DNA from: Egibacteraceae bacterium
GTDB lineage: Bacteria; Actinomycetota; Nitriliruptoria; Euzebyales; Egibacteraceae
Assembly (NCBI GenBank): GCA_030447925.1
Contig: JAUJNX010000010.1
Span: forward strand, 62,001 to 126,000
Reading direction: 5' to 3'
DNA: 64,000 nt
In this document: one piece after another, positions 59,762 to 64,000 of the stretch
Layout: the number at the start of each line of letters is the position of its first letter
Numbering within the stretch: the first letter of the stretch is position 1
Notes under the pieces: model-generated
What the model was told of the DNA's origin: nothing
Database searches by the model: none
The model's input: only the letters and a program-made list of their open reading frames with translations
Program-made: the position numbers and the translations under genes

Positions 59762-61128
59762 TCAGCCGGGGGCGTCCCCGTCGCCGTCCACGGCCCAGCG
59801 CAGGGCGGCCGCCGGCCCCGCGGCCAGGCGGTGGCGCAGGTCGTCGGAGGGGGCCCGGCCGCGGGCCGGGTAGCGGTCCACCCACGCCGCGGCGGCGTCC
59901 ACCCGCGCGGGGTCGAACCAGCCCGGCCCCAGCCGGCGCGCCCCGTCCAGCGCCAGCCCCCAGACCGTCGCGGCCAGCGGCCCCAGCACCGGGTCGGCCA
60001 GGCCGTCGCGCGCGGCGCGGGCCAGCAGCGTGCGCACGTCGGCGCGCACCGGCGCCAGCACCTCGGCGGCGGCGCCGCGCGGGCGTCCGCGTCGCACAGC
60101 AGCCCGGCGACCAGCACGGCGGGCACGTCCCACCAGCGCCGCGGCAGCGCGTCGATCCCGCGCACCTCCAGGTAGCCGCGCGCCTTGATCTCGGGGAACA
60201 GCGTGGTGTAGTGGTAGTGCAGGTCGTCGAGGTTGGGCGGGCCGAAGCGGTCCGACCCGCCTTGCAGCCAGTCCCCGAAGGTCCAGCCGGGCCGTCCCGG
60301 GTGCGCCCCGTCGGCGCGGCGGACCAGCAGCACGTCGGCCTCCAGCGTGGCCGCGGTCACCTGGGCCGCGGGGTCGGACCGGCCGCCCGCCAGCATGCGC
60401 GGGACCCCGGTGCGCGTCGGGTCGGCCCGCTGCCATGCCAGGGCGCGGCCGTTGACCGCCCCGGGGACCGGTGAGCAGGCGAAGGTCGCGACCACCAGCG
60501 GCGCGGCGAGGTTGGCGACGTCCCAGCGCTGCGCCGCCACGGCCGGGGGCCCGAGGTCGACGTTGACCTGCAGCGAGCAGCTGCGGCGCAGCAGCACGTC
60601 GCCCGCGTGCCCGCGCAGGCGGAAGTAGGCGGCCATGGCCGGGTAGCGTGGGCTGCGGATCTCCAGCGGCGCCTCGTCGTCGCCGTGCCACACGTCCAGC
60701 CCGGTGGCGGCGAGCACCGCGCCGCCGGCCGCCAGCGCCGCGTCGGCGCGCGCGGTGACGTCGCCCAGGTCGCGGCAGGCGGCCTCGCCGGTGGCCAGCG
60801 GCGCCGTCGCGTACTCGACCTGCCCGCCCGGTTCGAAGCTGAGCCGGCCGGCGCCGACGCGCCAGGCGGGCGCGGCCCCGGCGGGCTCGCGCACCGCGCC
60901 GTCCACGGCGTCCAGGAGGCGTGCCGCCTCGGCCAGGGGCAGGCGCGGGCCCGCGCCGCCGTCGGGCCGGACCGACATCGGGAAGCGCTCGAGCTCCAGC
61001 CCGACGCGTCCCGGGCCGTCCGGGCCGGGCTGGTCGGGGACGCAGTGCTCGGCCACGAACGCGCGCCCGTCGTCCTCCCGGGTCAGGACGGGGGAGGACG
61101 GGTCGTACGCCGGCGCGGGCCGGACCAT
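59762..61128 (-). CDS. egtA: Glutamate-cysteine ligase, EgtA type (frame break near 60070)
   Basis: GCS2-family fold. The N-terminal part has GRVGLELERFPMSV (ATP/Glu site), WRVGAGRLSFEPGGQVEYAT, SCSLQVNVDLGPP and FPEIKARGYLEVRGIDALPR. After LLCDADAR the frame shifts at a G/C run near 60070; the next frame continues AAEVLAPVRADVRTLLARAA and LAATVWGLALDGARRLGPGW to the end. EgtA makes gamma-glutamylcysteine for ergothioneine. No egtB, egtC or egtD is in the window, so another gamma-glutamylcysteine role is open. Sixteen bases after the secreted-protein gene on the same strand. Confidence 0.85.
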
Positions 61129-61144
61129 GCAGCTCCTACAACTC

Positions 61145-62413
61145 CTACAGCAGCCGGGCGATCACGGGGCAGTTGACGATCACACCGCTGGAACCGTACG
61201 GCGCGCCGCCCGGACCGGTGATGTAACCCTGCTCGGCCAGGCTCAGGATCGCGAACTCCTCGGTCTGGCGCGACACGTAGCCCCGGTCGATCGCCTCCTG
61301 GGTCCACTCGCCCAGCTGGAGGTCCCACATCGGGCTGTAGTCCAGCGCCAGGGTCGGGATGCCGCCGAACACGTTGAGCGGCCCGCCCTCACCGCGGATG
61401 GCGCTGGTCAGGCCCTGGCGCTGCGGGTTGTCCGCCCCGGTGGGGCCGTTGGTGAAGGCGAACAGGCGCTCGATCGCGCTGAACGCCGCGTCGTCGCGGC
61501 CCAGGCCCAGGGCGCTGAGGCGCGGGGCCAGGGTGGCCTCCTCCAGCGTCGCCCCGAGGGGGTCGTTGGACTCGAAGCTGACGTAGACGACCGGGCGGGC
61601 GAAGCTGAACCCGAGCGTCTGCTTGATCGTGACCGTGCCGCCGGTGGTGCCGCCGCCCTGCTCCTCGGGGCAGATCGACAGGACCTTGTCGTGCACCCGC
61701 GAGTGGTCGGGGTCGCCCTCGCACATGGCGGACAGGTCCTCCGCGGAGGTCCCGTAGGCGACCACGGGCGCGTTGTAGATGTGGCCGCCGGCGTTGGTGA
61801 CCTTCACCAGCGGGGAGTAGCAGGCGTCGCCGACCGAGCCGGGCTCGGCCACCGCCGGCGGGAACGCGTCGCCCTCCAGGCGGCGCTCGGGGGCGAAGTC
61901 CACCGCGCCGCACTCGAACACCAGCGTCCCGTCCGCCGCCTGGGTGGCGTTGCGGACCGCGTCGCGGTCGCTGCCGCGGCGGCGGCCCGCGTCCTCCACC
62001 GACGGCGAGTCGGCGTAGGTCAGCTTCGACGCGAAGTTGATGCCCAGCGCCTCGGCGTTGCCCTGGTCGTCGGTCTCGGTCAGCACGTACCAGACGGGGG
62101 TGCCGTCGCGCATCCGGCCCTCGTAGAGGGGCAGCTGGACGGTGCCGCCGCACTCGTCGACGACGGCGGTCTTCACCAGGTCGACGGGGCCGACGAGGCG
62201 CTCGTCCTGCGCGGAGGGCGGGACGCCGTTGTACTCGTCGGCGACGAGGGTGCCGATGTTGGACGGCGGGGGGCAGGCGTTGCCGCCGGGCGGCTCCTCC
62301 TGCGCCACCGCCCGGGAGGCCGGGACGACCTGCAGGAGGCCGGCGAGCAGCAGGAGCAGCGCGATCGCGGCCAGGAGCGCCGCTCGCCCCGGTGCCAGGC
62401 GGAGAGTGGTCAC
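61145..62413 (-). CDS. Secreted protein of unknown function, 422 aa
   Basis: N-terminal signal peptide (ALLAAIALLLLLAGLLQVVP, cut near ASRAVAQ) then a mature domain with seven scattered cysteines (NACPPPSNIG, VDECGGT, FECGAVD, DACYSPL, AMCEGDPD, SICPEEQ, VNCPVIARLL). GGGTTGGTVTIKQTL and FARPVVYVSFESNDPLGATL are strand-rich segments. I recognise no family. AAGGA is nine bases upstream of the GTG. It is likely co-transcribed with egtA. Confidence 0.75.
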   Translation of the reverse strand: MTTLRLAPGRAALLAAIALLLLLAGLLQVVPASRAVAQEEPPGGNACPPPSNIGTLVADEYNGVPPSAQDERLVGPVDLVKTAVVDECGGTVQLPLYEGRMRDGTPVWYVLTETDDQGNAEALGINFASKLTYADSPSVEDAGRRRGSDRDAVRNATQAADGTLVFECGAVDFAPERRLEGDAFPPAVAEPGSVGDACYSPLVKVTNAGGHIYNAPVVAYGTSAEDLSAMCEGDPDHSRVHDKVLSICPEEQGGGTTGGTVTIKQTLGFSFARPVVYVSFESNDPLGATLEEATLAPRLSALGLGRDDAAFSAIERLFAFTNGPTGADNPQRQGLTSAIRGEGGPLNVFGGIPTLALDYSPMWDLQLGEWTQEAIDRGYVSRQTEEFAILSLAEQGYITGPGGAPYGSSGVIVNCPVIARLL

Positions 62414-62490
62414 GTCAGGATCCTTTCGAGGAGGCGCGGTTCATCGCCGCAGCGGATCACCGGGAGCCCGCGGCCGTCCAAGACCGGCCC

Positions 62491-62530
62491 GCGATCGCGC
62501 GATGCGCAGCGTCAATATCGCGTTCGCGAT
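62491..62530. promoter_or_regulatory. Inverted repeats upstream of the secreted-protein gene
   Basis: GCGATCGC (62491-62498) and ATCGCG-TT-CGCGAT (62517-62530) lie in the 125-bp gap between the LysR stop and the secreted-protein start. On the minus strand TTGACG (overlapping) could be a -35. They may be LysR sites, but chance is possible. Confidence 0.4.
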
Positions 62531-62538
62531 CCGTAAGG

Positions 62539-63465
62539 TCAGCGGCGGGGTGGGACGCCCAGGATCAGCTCGGGCAGCCGGCGGCCCAGCTGGCGCGCGG
62601 TGGCGACGAAGAACGCGACCAGCGGGTCGCCGTCGCCGTGGCGCGTGGCGATCGCCACCTCGCAGCCGTCCAGGTCGGCGACCGGGACGTAGGCGACGCC
62701 GGGGTAGGGGTAGTAGCGGGCCAGGGAGGCGGCGGTCGTGGTCACGGCGTCGTTGATGGCGATCGCGTGCAGCAGCTCGGGGATGGTGCGGATGCCGTCG
62801 GGCCCGACCTCCCTGGGCGCGACGCCGCCGCGCCGGTCCGTCATGCGCCAGTAGTCGGTCCACACGCGCGGTTCCGACGGGTTGGCCGCCAGCACCGGGT
62901 CGTCCAGGAGGTCGTCGACCATCACGCTCGCGGCACCCGCCAGCGGGTGGCCGGCGGGGACGACGGCAACGCGCGGCTCCATCGCCAGCGGCGTCAGGCG
63001 CACGCGGTCGTCGGCCAGCGGCGGGCGGACCAGCGCCACGTCGACGCGGTGCTCGGCCAGCTCGGAGGTCTGCTGGGTGAAGTCCAGCTCGCGGACGGTG
63101 AGCTGGACGCCGGGCCGCGCGGCGCGGAACGCCTGCAGGACCGGGGTGGTCAGCTCCGCGGCGCCGTGGGCGAAGACCCCGACGCGCAGCATCCCGGTGA
63201 TGCCGCTGATCTGCTCGCGGACCGCGGTGACCGCCTGCGTGGCCTGGCGCAGGGTCGCCCGCGCGTGGGGCAGGAACAGCTCGCCGGCCTGGGTGAGGCG
63301 CACCCCGCTGCTGCCGCGGTCCAGCAGGCGCGCGCCGACCTCGCGCTCCAGCTGCTTGATCTGGTGGCTCAGCGCCGGCTGCGCGAGCGGGATGCGGGCC
63401 GCGGCGCGCCCGAAGTGCAGCTCCTCCGCGAGCACGACGAAGGACCGCAGGTGTCGCAGCTCCAT
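62539..63465 (-). CDS. LysR-family transcriptional regulator
   Basis: 308 residues. HTH MELRHLRSFVVLAEELHFGR, then AAARIPLAQPALSHQIKQLE. The effector domain includes GMLRVGVFAHGAAELTTPVL, VDVALVRPPLADDRVRL and PRVAVVPAGHPLAGAAS. It is close in pattern to the LysR gene at 54852, but with a different sensor. It lies upstream of the secreted protein and egtA on the same strand, with 125 bp to the former, so it may regulate them. Confidence 0.94.
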   Translation of the reverse strand: MELRHLRSFVVLAEELHFGRAAARIPLAQPALSHQIKQLEREVGARLLDRGSSGVRLTQAGELFLPHARATLRQATQAVTAVREQISGITGMLRVGVFAHGAAELTTPVLQAFRAARPGVQLTVRELDFTQQTSELAEHRVDVALVRPPLADDRVRLTPLAMEPRVAVVPAGHPLAGAASVMVDDLLDDPVLAANPSEPRVWTDYWRMTDRRGGVAPREVGPDGIRTIPELLHAIAINDAVTTTAASLARYYPYPGVAYVPVADLDGCEVAIATRHGDGDPLVAFFVATARQLGRRLPELILGVPPRR

Positions 63466-63513
63466 CGCGGGCGACCTCCCGTGCGAACGACCGCCGACCT
63501 GTGCCGCTGGATG

Positions 63514-64000
63514 CTAGCCGTCGCGCGTGGCGCGGTAGCGACGGATCAGCGCGTCGGTGGAGCTGTCGTGGGCGGGCTCGGGGTCCTCGGCGGCGGTCAG
63601 CTCCGGGGTGATGCGGTTGGCCAGGGCCTTGCCCAGCTCGACGCCCCACTGGTCGAAGGAGTTGACGTCCCAGACCGTGCCCTGGGTGAGGACCTTGTGC
63701 TCGTAGGTGGCGATGAGCTGGCCCAGCACGTTGGGTGTCAGGGCGGGCGCCAGGATGCTGTTGGTCGGCCGGTTGCCGGGGAAGGTCCGGTGCGGGACCT
63801 GCGCATCGGCAACGCCCTCCGCCGCGACCTCCTCCGCGGTGCGCCCAAAGGCCAGCGCCTCGGTCTGGGCCAGGAAGTTGGCGATCAGCAGGTCGTGGTG
63901 GCCGGCGACCGGGTGGGCGGGCCGCGCGAAGGCCAGGAAGTCGGCGGGCACCAGCTCGGTCCCCTGGTGCAGCAGCTGGTAGAAGGCGTGCTGGCCGTTG
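63514..64000 (-). CDS. pgi: Glucose-6-phosphate isomerase (N-terminus beyond window)
   Basis: The last about 162 residues. The frame enters at the right edge as [20 protein letters not shown], the conserved PGI region with the catalytic His, then [17 protein letters not shown] and the PGI signature [19 protein letters not shown]. The C-terminus is [11 protein letters not shown]. It interconverts glucose-6- and fructose-6-phosphate in glycolysis. The stop is 48 bp before the LysR start. Confidence 0.97.
   Translation of the reverse strand, partial: NGQHAFYQLLHQGTELVPADFLAFARPAHPVAGHHDLLIANFLAQTEALAFGRTAEEVAAEGVADAQVPHRTFPGNRPTNSILAPALTPNVLGQLIATYEHKVLTQGTVWDVNSFDQWGVELGKALANRITPELTAAEDPEPAHDSSTDALIRRYRATRDG

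Noticed and set aside
1-64000. CRISPR arrays, phage genes, insertion sequences, tRNA or rRNA genes, replication origin
   Set aside because: No repeat-spacer pattern, transposase, integrase, tRNA cloverleaf or rRNA sequence was found by eye; a tRNA search tool could still find a missed one.

Overview
The window is a 64-kb piece of a very G+C-rich (visibly above 70 %) bacterial chromosome. Gene content points to Actinomycetota: an InhA-type enoyl-ACP reductase, a RamB/ScfR-type regulator next to isocitrate lyase, an EgtA-type glutamate-cysteine ligase, an Eis-type acetyltransferase, a CGNR regulator, DUF3097, a penicillin-binding lipoprotein, an XRE/TPR regulator, and many GTG and apparently leaderless starts. 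I cannot name the genus; a deep actinobacterial lineage such as Nitriliruptoria is a guess. No rRNA, tRNA, CRISPR array, phage or insertion sequence was recognised. Both end genes are cut by the window (barbiturase family on the left, glucose-6-phosphate isomerase on the right).

Layout. 1-4.3 kb: a barbiturase/cyanuric acid amidohydrolase divergent from a malonyl-CoA-synthetase-like ligase, then a two-component system. 4.4-15.5 kb: housekeeping and lipid genes (Nudix, diacylglycerol-kinase family, O-methyltransferase, acyltransferase, O-antigen-ligase-like protein, DUF3097, PRC-barrel, histidinol-phosphatase, M20 peptidase). 15.5-19.8 kb: CGNR regulator facing a lipoprotein across a palindrome, then fabH-acpP-fabI and aat. 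19.8-28 kb: ion channel, YihY protein, an XRE/TPR regulator with two small genes, PPK2, a kynureninase-like enzyme and a MerR regulator. 28-30.3 kb: a three-gene envelope cassette, two paralogous membrane-anchored proteins flanking a DUF6114-like/RDD protein, under a strong promoter with a 16-bp palindrome. 30.4-40.9 kb: phosphotransferase, Eis-like acetyltransferase, Ser/Thr kinase, patatin, LacI regulator with divergent MFS transporter, FAD oxidoreductase, cupredoxin and a VapC-type toxin-antitoxin pair. 40.9-46 kb: RamB-like regulator/isocitrate lyase, a reductase and a GH63-like glycosidase.

46-54.7 kb holds the most unusual unit: eight tightly coupled genes on the minus strand (SDR dehydrogenase, cyclase-family hydrolase, GMC oxidoreductase with a four-cysteine cluster, double DUF427, SMP-30 lactonase, a double GlcG/HbpS-cupin fusion, a second SMP-30-like protein with an N-terminal beta-sandwich, and a CPA2 antiporter), preceded by a LysR regulator. 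It looks like an oxidation-and-lactone-hydrolysis pathway for an unidentified sugar-like or cyclic substrate. 55.8-64 kb: penicillin-binding lipoprotein, peroxiredoxin, DM13 protein, a 65-bp tandem repeat at a start codon, EgtA, a secreted unknown protein, LysR and pgi.

Caution: at least a dozen well-conserved genes carry a reading-frame break, mostly equivalent to one missing base in G/C-rich runs, and one transporter carries an in-frame TAG. Sequencing error is the simplest explanation for the indels, so these genes are annotated as full-length genes with breaks.
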